Source: an uncultured Collinsella sp.
GTDB taxonomy: Bacteria > Actinomycetota > Coriobacteriia > Coriobacteriales > Coriobacteriaceae
Length of the DNA stretch: 64,000 nucleotides
Assembly (NCBI GenBank): GCA_900547765.1
Contig: URIA01000001.1
Location: forward strand, 1-64,000
Direction: 5' to 3'
Shown here: positions 9,193 through 19,075 of the stretch, piece by piece
Layout of the letters: every line of letters begins with the position of its first letter
How positions within the stretch are numbered: position 1 is the first letter of the stretch
Position numbers and translations under genes: made by a program
Notes under the pieces: generated by a model
Told to the model about the DNA's origin: nothing
Database searches by the model: none
What the model saw: the letters and a program-made list of their open reading frames with translations, nothing else

Positions 9193-10296
9193 TTATTGCA
9201 TTTGGTACGGCGAAAGCATGGCCCGTTGCGAGCAGCTTGCGAACCAAACCGACACGAGCGCGAACATGAAGCCGTTGGCAAAACCGTTGGCAAACTGCAT
9301 CGCACCGCGCTTCCACCACAGCAGGCTGCGATGAAGCACACCGTCCGAAAGCACCATGAACAGGCCCATGGTAAACGGAATAAAGCACATCACGGCAAAG
9401 GCTGAGAACACGCCCGAGATGGCCGAGAGTACCAAAAACGGCGCCACGATGCCCATCAGGTAAAAACCGGTACGAGCTTTGCCTTCCAAGCGCTCGGCTT
9501 CAACATGGGCGCGACCGACCAGGTCGCCGCCCGCGGCACCGTTGGTGCCAGCATGACCCATGCCGCTAATGCGGACCTCGTCGCCATCGTGCGTGCCGGC
9601 AGGAAACTCAATCGTCTGCTCGGAGGTTACGCGAGTACGACCGCTGCCACCACAATCAGGGCAGGGGTCGGCTACGACCTTACCGGAACCACCGCACTCG
9701 GGGCAGACCGACTGGAACGTGCCCGCACCAAACAGAAAGGACAGGTCGACGTCGATGTGGCCGCGGCCGCCACAGCTTGGGCAGGTATGGGCATGCTCAG
9801 ACGAAACGGAGCCCGAACCGCCGCAGTTGTTACAGGTATCGAAGCGCGTGTAGCGGACGGTCTTGCGGGCACCGCCCTTGGCCTCCTTGGCGTCGAGTTT
9901 GATATCAACGACCACGTTGGCGCCGTTCTCGGGATTGTAGGCAGCCTGCCCGCGACGCGGCTGGCCCCAGGCGCCACCAAAGGGAAAACCGCCCTCAAAG
10001 GGATTGCCATAGCCCGCGCTGCCGGCGTAGCCGCCGCCATAGGGCGAAGCCGTAGGAGCGCCGGCGAAGGGGTTGCCCGAACGCATGGCGTCGTAGCGCG
10101 AACGCTTCTGCTCGTCCGAAAGCACGGCGTAGGCCTCGGAAACCTCTTTAAACTTTTCCTCGGCATCCGGCTCTTTGTTGACGTCCGGATGGAGCTTGCG
10201 GGCCTTTTGCTGGAAGGCCTTTTGAATATCACGCGAGGTGGCGTCCTTGGAGACACCCAAAATCTCGTAGTAATCTTTTTCGTTCATCGTCGCCAT
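9193..10296 (-). CDS. DnaJ-like protein with C-terminal membrane domain
   Basis: J domain 6-70 with HPD at 36-38, then a long Gly/Tyr/Phe linker ([19 protein letters not shown]) and four zinc repeats ([32 protein letters not shown]). Only one short beta segment follows ([19 protein letters not shown]). Where type A DnaJ has its second substrate domain and dimerisation tail, this protein has about 75 residues with three hydrophobic stretches (near 278-296, 298-316 and 336-356) joined by charged turns. I infer a membrane-tethered J-protein that recruits DnaK to the membrane. ATG 10296 has AGGAGGT at 8-base spacing; total 367 residues. The paralogue dnaJ is the next gene. Confidence 0.85.
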   Translation of the reverse strand: MATMNEKDYYEILGVSKDATSRDIQKAFQQKARKLHPDVNKEPDAEEKFKEVSEAYAVLSDEQKRSRYDAMRSGNPFAGAPTASPYGGGYAGSAGYGNPFEGGFPFGGAWGQPRRGQAAYNPENGANVVVDIKLDAKEAKGGARKTVRYTRFDTCNNCGGSGSVSSEHAHTCPSCGGRGHIDVDLSFLFGAGTFQSVCPECGGSGKVVADPCPDCGGSGRTRVTSEQTIEFPAGTHDGDEVRISGMGHAGTNGAAGGDLVGRAHVEAERLEGKARTGFYLMGIVAPFLVLSAISGVFSAFAVMCFIPFTMGLFMVLSDGVLHRSLLWWKRGAMQFANGFANGFMFALVSVWFASCSQRAMLSPYQMQ

Positions 10297-10354
10297 GCGC
10301 GGCAACCTCCTGCTCACAGCAGCGTATATATTCCGGTAATTCTACCCGAGCGGC

Positions 10355-11587
10355 CTAAGCTAGATCCCAAAACAGCTCGAACAGAACATTTCCATCGAGC
10401 CAGCCCAGGTGTGTCGGCGCCAGACGAGCTCGGACATGGCCCGCGAGGACGTCTGCCGAAGTGAAGGGTCCCTCATGGACTCCGAGCGTCTCGGGCACCC
10501 AAGTGGCAAGACCCAATTCGAGCGCGCGATCGCAGGCAGCTGCCAGCTCGCCCGTTGGGATGACGCAAGCTGCACGAACCAACAGATCGGACGCAATACC
10601 GCGCGTCATGCGACAAGCGAGCATCAGGTCTTCAGCCGCAGCCTCACGCTGCGACAGATATTCAGTCTCGAACGCCGTCGCGTCATCGTCACGTTGCACC
10701 AGACGCACGCGGTACGCAACGCCTCGAGAAGAAACACCGGGGAACAAACCTGCAAGACGGTCGAAATCCCCGGCGTCGAGCATGCCCGCGGCAGAACGAC
10801 CCAGGCCCAGGTAGCCCCGTCCGGTCCAGTAGGCAATGTTATGGGCGCACTCATGGCCGTCGAGCGCATAGCTTGCCACCTCATACGGGTGATAGCCGGC
10901 CGCACCCAGACGCTCACGCGCCACATCCATGCACGAAGCTTGAAAATCCTCGTCGGGCTCGACCGACTCGTCGCGGCACGCCATGCGATAAAGGGGCGTC
11001 CCCTCCTCAAGCGTAAGCGGGTAGACCGACACATGATGCGGAGCCGCCGCCAGCACGCCATCGAGCGTGTGCTTCCAACTCGCTGCGGTCTGCCCGGGAA
11101 GTCCGCACATAAGGTCGCACGACACATCGAGCCCAGCGTCCTTAACCGTCGCGATGGCGGCGAGCGCCCGATCGGCATCGTGAATACGGCCGATGGCAGT
11201 AAGTTCGGTGTTATCGAGCGTTTGCACGCCCAGAGAGACGCGTGTGACACCAACCTTGGCAAGCGCAGCGGCAAGCTCGGCGGTCAGCGACTCGGGATTG
11301 GCCTCGCAGGTAAACTCAACGGGGGCGCACCACGCACGAATACGCCGCACCAGCTCCACCAGGCGCTCCCCCGCCAGCGACGGCGTACCGCCGCCAACAT
11401 AGACGGTGCGGATCTGGTCAAGGGCCCCAGCCTTGCCAAAAGCATCGAGACGCGCGAACAACTGCTCAAAATAGAAATCGAGCGCAGCGCTCAGGTCGCA
11501 CGGAGCAAAACTGCGTGAGTCAAAGTCGCAGTACCGGCACTTTTGGGCGCAAAACGGCACGTGCGCATACAGCGCGGTAACGGCCAC
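10355..11587 (-). CDS. hemW: Radical-SAM heme chaperone HemW
   Basis: HemN-like radical-SAM protein that binds heme and delivers it to haem proteins; it is not a true coproporphyrinogen oxidase. The motif is CAQKCRYCDF at about residue 13, followed by VYVGGGTPSL and CEANPES; the C-terminal HemN domain is present. The 410 residues are normal. The GTG start at 11587 lies two bases from the dusB stop. Placement between lepA-dusB and the dnaJ genes is the common lepA-hemW-dnaJ order. Confidence 0.9.
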   Translation of the reverse strand: MAVTALYAHVPFCAQKCRYCDFDSRSFAPCDLSAALDFYFEQLFARLDAFGKAGALDQIRTVYVGGGTPSLAGERLVELVRRIRAWCAPVEFTCEANPESLTAELAAALAKVGVTRVSLGVQTLDNTELTAIGRIHDADRALAAIATVKDAGLDVSCDLMCGLPGQTAASWKHTLDGVLAAAPHHVSVYPLTLEEGTPLYRMACRDESVEPDEDFQASCMDVARERLGAAGYHPYEVASYALDGHECAHNIAYWTGRGYLGLGRSAAGMLDAGDFDRLAGLFPGVSSRGVAYRVRLVQRDDDATAFETEYLSQREAAAEDLMLACRMTRGIASDLLVRAACVIPTGELAAACDRALELGLATWVPETLGVHEGPFTSADVLAGHVRARLAPTHLGWLDGNVLFELFWDLA

Positions 11588-11589
11588 CC

Positions 11590-12633
11590 TTAAGCCCCCA
11601 GCGGATGAGGGGGCACCGATTCGCCGGCGGCAAGGGCAGCCTCGCAGGCCACCACATCGCGCTCGATCTCATCGACCAGCGCCATGAACTCCTCGTACGT
11701 GGAGCAGCGCACCACATGAGCACGCCAAGCGGCGGCATGGGGCATGCCTTTTAAGTACCAGCTTGCGTACGTACGGGCACGCGACATGAGCGGGAGGAGC
11801 TCATGCGTCAGCGTTAGGTGCTCACGCAGGGCGTCTAGGCGCTCAACGGAGCTGCGCGCCGGCACCGGCATGCCATCGAGCGCAAGGGCGCGAGCATCAC
11901 CGAACACCCACGGATTGCCGTAGATGCCGCGCGCGATAAACACCGCGCTGGCACCAGAACTGCGCAGATGCTCCGCGGCATCCTCGGCGCAGAACACATC
12001 GCCCGAACCGATAACGGGAATTTCGACGGCGTCGGCAACCTCATCGACAACCGACCAATCGGCCTGGCCGGTGTAGAGCTGCGTGGCACAACGACCGTGC
12101 ACGGCAACTGCAGAGGCGCCCGCCCCTTCAAGCATCTGGGCAAACGTTGCGGCGTTGCGGTCCTCGGCATAAAAACCCTTGCGGATCTTCACGGTCACGG
12201 GAACATGCGCCGCGCCCACCGCTGCCTCGACAATCTTCTCGGCCAGGTCGGGCGTGCGCATAAGCGCCGAGCCTTCGCCCTTAGTAACGACCTTGCGAGC
12301 CGGACAGGCCATGTTGATATCAATCAATGACAGGCGATCGCCCACACGCTCCTCGACGGCGGCGACGGCACTCGCAAACTGCTCGGGCTTGGAGCCAAAG
12401 AGCTGCACGCAAATCTGCTGCTCCTCGTCGGCCGGTAGCACCAGGCGCCAGGTCTTGTTGCTGGCATAGGCAAGGCCCGCCACGCTCACCATCTCGCTAT
12501 AGGCGAGATTGGCACCGCGGCGGCGGCACATGATGCGATAAGCGGGATCGGTTACGCCCGCCATGGGAGCCATAAGGAACGGCTGCTCGGCATAGGCGCC
12601 CAGCAGCCGCTTGCTGTATTCGGAAAGCGCCAT
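11590..12633 (-). CDS. dusB: tRNA-dihydrouridine synthase (DusB-like)
   Basis: FMN enzyme that reduces uridine to dihydrouridine in tRNA. An N-terminal TIM barrel contains MAPMAGVTD, the catalytic-Cys motif INMACPARKV, GRCATQLYTG and IGSGDVF; a small helical tRNA-binding domain follows. The 347 residues fit the family. Subgroup assignment to DusB rests on general similarity and is the usual one for Gram-positive bacteria. It lies four bases downstream of lepA. Confidence 0.92.
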   Translation of the reverse strand: MALSEYSKRLLGAYAEQPFLMAPMAGVTDPAYRIMCRRRGANLAYSEMVSVAGLAYASNKTWRLVLPADEEQQICVQLFGSKPEQFASAVAAVEERVGDRLSLIDINMACPARKVVTKGEGSALMRTPDLAEKIVEAAVGAAHVPVTVKIRKGFYAEDRNAATFAQMLEGAGASAVAVHGRCATQLYTGQADWSVVDEVADAVEIPVIGSGDVFCAEDAAEHLRSSGASAVFIARGIYGNPWVFGDARALALDGMPVPARSSVERLDALREHLTLTHELLPLMSRARTYASWYLKGMPHAAAWRAHVVRCSTYEEFMALVDEIERDVVACEAALAAGESVPPHPLGA

Positions 12634-12637
12634 AGAC

Positions 12638-14449
12638 CTACTCGTCCACCTTGAGGATCGCCATAAAGGCCTCCTGCGGGACCTCGACCGAGCCGATGGC
12701 CTTCATGCGCTTCTTGCCCTCTTTCTGCTTCTCGAGCAACTTGCGCTTACGCGAGATATCGCCGCCGTAGCACTTAGCAAGAACGTCCTTGCGACGCGCT
12801 TTGACGGTAGAACGGGCGATGATTTTGTTGCCGATAGCACCCTGGATGGGAACCTCGAACAGCTGACGCGGGATGATCTCCTTAAGTTTGTCGCACAGAC
12901 CACGGGCCAGGCCATAGGCCTTGTCCTTATGGACGATAAACGACAGCGCGTCCACCTCGTCGCCCGAAAGCAAGATATCGAGCTTCACGAGCTCGGAGGG
13001 ACGGTACTCGTTGAACTCGTAGTCGAGCGAGGCATAGCCCTTGGTACGACTCTTGAGCTGGTCAAAGAAGTCCAAGATGAGCTCGGCGAGCGGCATATCG
13101 AAGCGCATCTCGACCGATTTGCTCGTGAGGTGAATCATGTCGGTCGTTACGCCGCGGTGCTCGATGGCGAGCTGCATAACGGCACCCGTGTACTCAGGCG
13201 GGCAGATGATCTTTGCCTTGAGGTAGGGTTCCTCGATACGCTCAATGCGCGTGGCCTCGGGAAGGTCCTGCGGGCTGCGGACATCGATCATTTCGCCGTC
13301 GGTCTTGTAGACGTGATAGTCCACCGAGGGGCTCGTGGCAATGAGGTCAAGATTGAACTCACGCTCCAGGCGCTCCTTGACGACCTCCATATGCAGCAGG
13401 CCCAAGAAGCCCACGCGGAAGCCAAAGCCGAGCGCCACCGAGGTCTCGGGCTCCCACACCAACGACGGGTCGTTGACATGCAGCTTATCGAGCGCGTCAC
13501 GCAGGCTCTCGTAGTCCTTGTTATCGATCGGGAACAGGCCCGTATAGACCATGGGCTTAGCCTCGCGGTAACCGGGAAGCGGCTCGGGGCAGGGGTTCGA
13601 CGCCCAGGTAAGGGTGTCGCCCACGCGAACGGTCTCGGGGTCCTTCAGGCCCGTGACCACGTATCCGACCTCGCCGACCGTCAGCGCGTCGACCGGCGTC
13701 TCGGCGGGACGCTTGACGCCCACGCCATCGACCAAAAAGTCGCCCTTTGCCTGCATCATGCGCAAGGTATCGCCCTTTTTGATGGAGCCGTCAAAGATGC
13801 GCACCGTGGCGACGACGCCACGATACTCGTCGAAGTATGAATCCAGAATGAGTGCCTTGAGCGGCGCATTCGCATCGCCCTTGGGCGGAGAGATCAGAAA
13901 GACAATGGACTCCAGCAGATCGTGGATGCCCTCGCCGGTCTTGCCCGAGACACACACGGCATCATCGGCAGGGATCGCCAGGTCATCCTCGATCTCGGTC
14001 TTAACCTCGTCGGGATGAGCCGAGGGCAGGTCGATCTTGTTGATGGCCGGCACAATGTCCAGATTGGCGTTCATGGCAAGCGTCGCGTTGGAGACGGTCT
14101 GTGCCTCGACGCCCTGTGTGGCGTCGACAACGAGCACCGCGCCCTCACAGGCTGCCAGCGAGCGCGAGACCTCATAGGTAAAGTCCACGTGGCCCGGCGT
14201 ATCGATCAGATTGAACTGATACGTCTCGCCATCGTCGGCGTCATAGGACACGCGAACGGCATTGGACTTGATCGTGATGCCGCGCTCGCGCTCGATATCC
14301 ATGGTGTCGAGCAGCTGCGACTCCATGTCGCGCTCGTCGACGGTATGGGTGAGCTCGAGAATGCGGTCACTGATCGTGGACTTGCCATGGTCGATGTGCG
14401 CAACAATCGAGAAGTTGCGGATGTGGGAAATGTCAATTGAAGTATTCAT
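12638..14449 (-). CDS. lepA: Elongation factor 4 (LepA)
   Basis: Ribosome-dependent translational GTPase (EF4/LepA) that acts in translation and 30S biogenesis. G1 is [10 protein letters not shown]3 DTPGHVDF, G4 [11 protein letters not shown]-like domains follow, and the LepA-specific C-terminal domain ends in [26 protein letters not shown] 14449 (603 residues) fits the normal start [22 protein letters not shown]; the frame is open further upstream but lacks homologous sequence. The ribosome site is weak (GGTAAG). The rpsT terminator ends 25 bases before the ATG, so this eleven-gene operon either uses a very close promoter or depends on readthrough. Confidence 0.96.
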   Translation of the reverse strand: MNTSIDISHIRNFSIVAHIDHGKSTISDRILELTHTVDERDMESQLLDTMDIERERGITIKSNAVRVSYDADDGETYQFNLIDTPGHVDFTYEVSRSLAACEGAVLVVDATQGVEAQTVSNATLAMNANLDIVPAINKIDLPSAHPDEVKTEIEDDLAIPADDAVCVSGKTGEGIHDLLESIVFLISPPKGDANAPLKALILDSYFDEYRGVVATVRIFDGSIKKGDTLRMMQAKGDFLVDGVGVKRPAETPVDALTVGEVGYVVTGLKDPETVRVGDTLTWASNPCPEPLPGYREAKPMVYTGLFPIDNKDYESLRDALDKLHVNDPSLVWEPETSVALGFGFRVGFLGLLHMEVVKERLEREFNLDLIATSPSVDYHVYKTDGEMIDVRSPQDLPEATRIERIEEPYLKAKIICPPEYTGAVMQLAIEHRGVTTDMIHLTSKSVEMRFDMPLAELILDFFDQLKSRTKGYASLDYEFNEYRPSELVKLDILLSGDEVDALSFIVHKDKAYGLARGLCDKLKEIIPRQLFEVPIQGAIGNKIIARSTVKARRKDVLAKCYGGDISRKRKLLEKQKEGKKRMKAIGSVEVPQEAFMAILKVDE

Positions 14450-14473
14450 GCGGACTATCTTACCCGAGCGGTA

Positions 14474-14510
14474 CAAAAAATGGAGCCTGTTCCATAAAAC
14501 AGGCTCCATT
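14474..14510 (-). terminator. Terminator after rpsT
   Basis: A perfect 13-bp stem (14479-14491 with 14498-14510) closes the loop CCATAA and is followed on the minus strand by TTTTTT. It ends only 25 bases before the lepA start codon. Confidence 0.93.
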
Positions 14511-14545
14511 TATGCGCGTAATCTGTGTGGTGTGAAATTTACAAC

Positions 14546-14812
14546 TTAAGCGTTGATGCTGTTCACGAGCTTGGCAAGACCGGACTTGCGGTTGGAAGCC
14601 TGGTTCTTGTGGATAACATGCTTGGCGGCAGCCATGTCGAGACGCTTGGTGACGGTCTTGAGGGCAGCCTGGGCCTTCTCGGCGTCGCCCTCGGCGACGG
14701 CGGACTGGACGTGCTTGGTCAGCGTCTTGAGCTCGGACTTGACAGCCTTGTTACGCATGCGAGCTGCCTCATTGGTGCGGATACGCTTCTTCTGAGACTT
14801 GATGTTTGCCAC
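14546..14812 (-). CDS. rpsT: 30S ribosomal protein S20
   Basis: Primary 16S rRNA-binding protein at the bottom of the 30S body. It has 88 residues; [30 protein letters not shown] is a clear S20 N-terminus. The start is GTG at 14812 behind AAAGGA; an open frame upstream to 14881 has no S20 similarity. A weak start codon is a known feature of S20 autoregulation in E. coli (UUG there). It is a monocistronic unit with its own promoter and terminator. Confidence 0.96.
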   Translation of the reverse strand: MANIKSQKKRIRTNEAARMRNKAVKSELKTLTKHVQSAVAEGDAEKAQAALKTVTKRLDMAAAKHVIHKNQASNRKSGLAKLVNSINA

Positions 14813-14839
14813 TTCTGGAGTTCCTTTCGAGTTCCTTGC

Positions 14840-14876
14840 AAAAAATGTATGACACCTCTGAGACACGGTGAGGTCA
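14840..14876 (-). promoter_or_regulatory. Hairpin plus U tract in the rpsT leader
   Basis: ATGAC/GTCAT and CTC/GAG form a bulged hairpin (14849-14877), followed on the minus strand by six T (14845-14840). This lies between the predicted rpsT promoter and its ribosome site. It could terminate comEA-comEC-holA readthrough or act as an rpsT attenuator. Confidence 0.45.
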
Positions 14877-14887
14877 TGCAAGCGCCT

Positions 14888-14896
14888 ACTATAGCA
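14888..14896 (-). promoter_or_regulatory. Predicted rpsT promoter (extended -10)
   Basis: TGC-TATAGT on the minus strand, the same extended -10 as upstream of rpmB. No good -35 lies at 16-18 bases. The predicted start near 14881 would give a leader of about 70 bases. Confidence 0.5.
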
Positions 14897-14945
14897 CGCT
14901 CCCCCTCAAAGGGATAGAACGAATTTGTCAAATAGGCAGGTATCA

Positions 14946-15908
14946 TCACGATTTTCTCAAGATGTTCGTAATCCAGAGCAAAAGCGCGGTCTGAGAATCG
15001 GCCGAACCCTTGAGCGCGAGCTCCACATCAACGGCACCCTCGAGCGCTGCGACGAGCTCTGCCATCGAAAAGCGACGTGCCCAGGTCAGGTGATTCTTGA
15101 CCTGCCAGGACTGGAGTTTGAGCGTTGCGGCCAGCTCACGACCCTGTCCGCGCGCATCGAGCGCCTTGGCAACGATAAGCTCGCGAATGCGGCCGCACAG
15201 CAATGTGTACGTCCACACGTAGCTCTTGGCGGGCAGCAGCCCAAAGAGCTCGAGCGACCGGCGCATATCGCGGGCCGAGACCGCGTTGAGGAAGTCCCAG
15301 GGCTGAACTTCGGCCGTGCGCACGATCCAGCGCTCCACATCGGCAAGCTCAATTTGCGGTGCCTCGACCATCTGGGCAAGCTTAGCCAAGTCGTTATCGA
15401 GCATGCGGGTGTTCTCACCCGAACGCGAGACGAGCTCCTCGGCGGCCGCCGTCGAGATCGACTTGCCGTGCTGCGTCGCCATCTGCTGCACGCGGCGCGG
15501 TAGCTCCCAGCGCTTGGTGCCGGAGCAATCGATCACAGCCTTCTTGTCGATCTTGGCGATCGCCTTATACAGGCGCGTGTTCTTGGCAAGCGAGTCGGCG
15601 ATGATGAGGCAGACCGTTGTGGGGCTGGGACTCGCCAGATACTCGACGAGCGGCTCCGAGACCGCCTTGGCGAGCTTTGAGCAGCCGTCAAGGATTACCA
15701 GGCGAAACTCGCTGCCCATCGGAAAGGTGTTAAGCGATCCGATAATGGACTCGATATCGGGGTCTTTGGTCATGTCGCGCTCGTCGAGGTTGAACTCAAC
15801 CATACCCGACTTTTCCAGACGCGCTTTCATACGCGAGACGGCGTGATCGCGCTTGACTCCGTCGGTACCGACAATCAGATATGCCGGCAGCAGACCGGTT
15901 TCGGACAT
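14946..15908 (-). CDS. holA: DNA polymerase III subunit delta
   Basis: Clamp-loader subunit that opens the beta clamp. The 320 residues from ATG 15908 (GGGAGGGGA upstream) begin LLPAYLIVGTDGVKRDHAVSRMKARL, an ATPase-like but non-catalytic domain, and continue with GENTRMLDNDLAKL and the collar-domain region DFLNAVSARDMRRSLELFGLL. It lies 78 bases after comEC and probably belongs to that operon; comEA-comEC-holA order is common in Actinobacteria and Firmicutes. Confidence 0.93.
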   Translation of the reverse strand: MSETGLLPAYLIVGTDGVKRDHAVSRMKARLEKSGMVEFNLDERDMTKDPDIESIIGSLNTFPMGSEFRLVILDGCSKLAKAVSEPLVEYLASPSPTTVCLIIADSLAKNTRLYKAIAKIDKKAVIDCSGTKRWELPRRVQQMATQHGKSISTAAAEELVSRSGENTRMLDNDLAKLAQMVEAPQIELADVERWIVRTAEVQPWDFLNAVSARDMRRSLELFGLLPAKSYVWTYTLLCGRIRELIVAKALDARGQGRELAATLKLQSWQVKNHLTWARRFSMAELVAALEGAVDVELALKGSADSQTALLLWITNILRKS

Positions 15909-15986
15909 TGCGCTCCCCTCCCGCAGGCCTTCGTATTCGTTCCGTGCCATTCTAGCCCAGGAGCCCACCACACGCCAACGACGTCG

Positions 15987-18290
15987 TCACGGTCGCTGGC
16001 ATCGCATCGCAAAGCCATTCGCAGTCGGCGTGATGGTGATATCGCCGTGTTCGATGGTGCACGCGAACACGCCGCCCGCTTCCTTAACGGCATCGATGCA
16101 GGCATCGGACGGATGGCCGTATCGATTCCCCTCGCCCGCGCTCGCGAGGGAAAGCTCGGGCTTCAGGACGTCCAGCAACTCACCATCAACTGAAACCTTA
16201 GAGCCGTGATGCCCAAGTTTAAGGACATCGATATCCCCCACCTCCTGCACGAATTCCCGTTCTTGGTCAAGCTCGGCATCACCGGTGAGGAGTATGCGCA
16301 GGCCCTTGCCTTCCTGAACATAAGAGAGCAACAGGACAAGCGAGTCCTCATTTCCCTCGCCATCCACGGACTCGAATGGCCACACCACGCGGGCGCAAAA
16401 AGAGCCGATGTCGACCGTATCCCCACGGCACACCTGCCGATACTCCACGCCAGGTCGGTTCAATACCTCGGCAGGAGCATCCTCCAGCGCATCCGCCGCC
16501 ACGGCAATCGTTCCGACCGAAAACTGTTCGAGCACGGCAGGCAGACCACCCCAGTGGTCCTCATCCCAATGCGTCACAAAGACGGCATCGATATGGTGCA
16601 CGTTATTGCGAACCAACGCCGCCACCACGCGCTCGTCGAGCCCGCAGTCGACGAGCGCCACTGCGCCGCCCTGGCGAATAAGAATCGCATCGGCCTGGCC
16701 CACATCGAGCACCGTCACCGAAGGCGGAGCGAATCGATCCCAGTAGGCGTACGGAATCGCAGCCAAGAGCACCAGGCATGCAAGCCCCACCGCCATAGGA
16801 CGTGCACGGGGACGCGGCCACCGGACAAGCAGAACCGCCAGCAAACACGGCACTAGGTAAATCCACTTGCTATCGGGCGGCACACTCACGGATGCTCCCG
16901 GCACGGCGGCAAACAGCTGCTCGAAAAACAGCGCGCAACGGGCGGCAATCATGGGCACAACGAGCGCCCAAGTCCGCAACGGTCCCACGAGCGAAAAGGG
17001 AACCAGCACGATGGACACGACGAGCAGTACGCTCACCACCGGACCGAGGACCGCATTTGCCAGCGGAGCAATGAGCGAGAACGCACCAAAGGCAGGAATG
17101 GTAATGGGAAGTGTCGCCAGTTGCGAGCACAGCGTGACGGAAAGCATGCCGGCAACGCCCAACGGAACACTAAGCTCACCCAAAGCGTAGGTCGCATAGG
17201 GGCAAAAGCACAGAATGGCTAAGACGCTGGCACATGAAAGCTGAAATCCCATCTCGAACAGAACCGTCGGCCGCAGCAGCACAAAGATGGACATGGTTAC
17301 GAAGAGTGCCGAAATTCCGTGCCGGCGACGCCCCGCGCCGTTTACGACAAGCGTCGCGAACACCATGCAGCACGCGCGCACGGCCGAGGGAGACGCGCCC
17401 GTAAAGGCAACGTAGCCCACAAGCGTTATCGCCAATATCGCCCGCTGAAGACCACGTGAGCACCGAGTCTTTTGCAATACACCCTCGATTACAAACCCCA
17501 CGATAGCCAAATGGCTGCCCGAGACGGCGATAAGATGCGCCGTTCCCGTCACCGAAAACCAGTCGCCCGCCGGCTGGGCGCGCAGCTCGGCCGAACGACC
17601 GCAGGCGACACCGGCTATGAGTGCACGCGCCGGGTCGGTCGCAGGCGCGATGGACGCAAGCAGCCCATTTCGCATCCGAAGAAGCGGCCCCGGAGAGTCC
17701 TCATCGACCGACAAAATCCGAACGACTTTAACCTTGCGCACCTCACCTCGGAGCACGCGCGATCGTCCATACGCATCGTTCTCAAAACGTGAAACGCGAC
17801 CGATAACACGCACGTGCGCCCCGACCTTGAGCTCGAGGTCGCACGATAGGCGAACCATTGCCAAGTTCTTACCGTCCGCGCGTGCCTCGCAGGTATAGGA
17901 AAACACGTCGTCGTTTATGGATGGATCACCCTGCACGACAAACTCAAGGCTGCTTGCCGCTCGACCGTCGAGCGCCTTCGAGGCGCTTAGCGCGCCCACA
18001 GCCCACCAGGCCGAGACGACCGCTCCCGCCACAAGACCGACGGACGCGGCATACAGCCACCGCTTCCAAGGGGCAAGCCACGCACAAGATTGAGCCAGCA
18101 CAACGAATACCGCCGCCGCAACGGGGATGGCCCAAAGCGGCCCGACCGCCGAAGCCCGCTCCCACAGCAGCGCATCGGCGGCCACGTTGAGCACCAAGGC
18201 GCAGCTCATGCACATGCCGGCACACAGAGCCATCGTCCACGGCATCAGAGGCCGCGGAGGCATCACATGCTCGCGCTCGGTCGCACTCAT
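15987..18290 (-). CDS. comEC: DNA-uptake channel ComEC/Rec2
   Basis: Polytopic membrane protein that carries transforming single-stranded DNA across the cytoplasmic membrane. The 767 residues contain an N-terminal soluble OB-like region (about 90-170), the Competence domain of many membrane helices (about 200-480, with AVSGSHLAIVGF), and a C-terminal metallo-beta-lactamase domain (VTHWDEDHWGGLPAVL, LTGDAELD, LGHHGSKVS). All expected parts are intact. Its ATG overlaps the comEA stop (ATGA). It is co-transcribed with comEA and holA and would depend on the promoter carrying the repeated motif at 19076-19095. Confidence 0.95.
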   Translation of the reverse strand: MSATEREHVMPPRPLMPWTMALCAGMCMSCALVLNVAADALLWERASAVGPLWAIPVAAAVFVVLAQSCAWLAPWKRWLYAASVGLVAGAVVSAWWAVGALSASKALDGRAASSLEFVVQGDPSINDDVFSYTCEARADGKNLAMVRLSCDLELKVGAHVRVIGRVSRFENDAYGRSRVLRGEVRKVKVVRILSVDEDSPGPLLRMRNGLLASIAPATDPARALIAGVACGRSAELRAQPAGDWFSVTGTAHLIAVSGSHLAIVGFVIEGVLQKTRCSRGLQRAILAITLVGYVAFTGASPSAVRACCMVFATLVVNGAGRRRHGISALFVTMSIFVLLRPTVLFEMGFQLSCASVLAILCFCPYATYALGELSVPLGVAGMLSVTLCSQLATLPITIPAFGAFSLIAPLANAVLGPVVSVLLVVSIVLVPFSLVGPLRTWALVVPMIAARCALFFEQLFAAVPGASVSVPPDSKWIYLVPCLLAVLLVRWPRPRARPMAVGLACLVLLAAIPYAYWDRFAPPSVTVLDVGQADAILIRQGGAVALVDCGLDERVVAALVRNNVHHIDAVFVTHWDEDHWGGLPAVLEQFSVGTIAVAADALEDAPAEVLNRPGVEYRQVCRGDTVDIGSFCARVVWPFESVDGEGNEDSLVLLLSYVQEGKGLRILLTGDAELDQEREFVQEVGDIDVLKLGHHGSKVSVDGELLDVLKPELSLASAGEGNRYGHPSDACIDAVKEAGGVFACTIEHGDITITPTANGFAMRCQRP

Positions 18291-19000
18291 ACGCAGATGG
18301 AATCTTTGATTTTGGCAAGCTTCTTCTCGCCGATTCCCGACACACGCATCAGATCGTCAACCGAGGCAAAAGCACCGTTCTTTGTCCGCTCATCGATAAT
18401 CGACTGGGCCATGGAGGGACCGATGCCAGAGAGCGTCTGCAGCTCTGCCGCGCTTGCCGTATTGATATTTACTAGGCCTGTTGCGCCACTCACGCCCGAT
18501 GATGCGGAAGCCCCACCATCAACACCGGCTTCCGAAATGGACGCCTGCTGTTCCCCTACCGTTGGAACGTGGATTTTTTGTCCATCAATGACCTTAGATG
18601 CCCGATTGAGCCCCGTAACGTCTGCCTCGGGCGCCAGCCCGCCGGCGGCATCAATCGCCTGAGCCACCCGCGCGCCATCCTTGAGGCGATATACACCGGG
18701 CGACACAACGGCGCCATCAACATCGACATAAACCTCTGCCGCGGCAGACACCTTAGGCGAAGAGCCTTCGGATGTCTTTCCGCTCGAGGCATCGCCGGAT
18801 CCCGGCTCCACCAACGAGCCCGAACCGTCAGTGTGCTCAAACGACACGCCGCCGGCACCGCCGCCAAGGTTCGCCATCGCCAGTCCACTCGCCATCGCAA
18901 TGACGACCAGTATCGCCATCACCACTGCCTTATGACCGAGCAGCTTGTCCGCCAAACGGTCCATCCGTTTGACCCGTTCGTGTTGTTCGCGCTGCGCCAT
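18287..19000 (-). CDS. comEA: DNA receptor ComEA
   Basis: Membrane-anchored double-stranded-DNA receptor for transformation. Starting at ATG 19000 (GGGAGGT upstream), the 237 residues show a short cytoplasmic part, one membrane anchor (about 24-43, AVVMAILVVIAMASGLAMA), a Gly/Ser-rich spacer, an SLBB domain (VYVDVDGAVVSPGVYRLKDGARVAQAIDAAGG) and a C-terminal double helix-hairpin-helix (LVNINTASAAELQTLSGIGPSMAQSIIDER). The frame is open to 19078 but has no homologous sequence there. First gene of comEA-comEC-holA. Confidence 0.95.
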   Translation of the reverse strand: MAQREQHERVKRMDRLADKLLGHKAVVMAILVVIAMASGLAMANLGGGAGGVSFEHTDGSGSLVEPGSGDASSGKTSEGSSPKVSAAAEVYVDVDGAVVSPGVYRLKDGARVAQAIDAAGGLAPEADVTGLNRASKVIDGQKIHVPTVGEQQASISEAGVDGGASASSGVSGATGLVNINTASAAELQTLSGIGPSMAQSIIDERTKNGAFASVDDLMRVSGIGEKKLAKIKDSICV

Positions 19001-19075
19001 AGCAAAACCTCCCAACAACATCGTGTCAGGAAAGGAGTTCCGCAACAGCCACGCCCCAAAACCGGTTTTCTCGGT

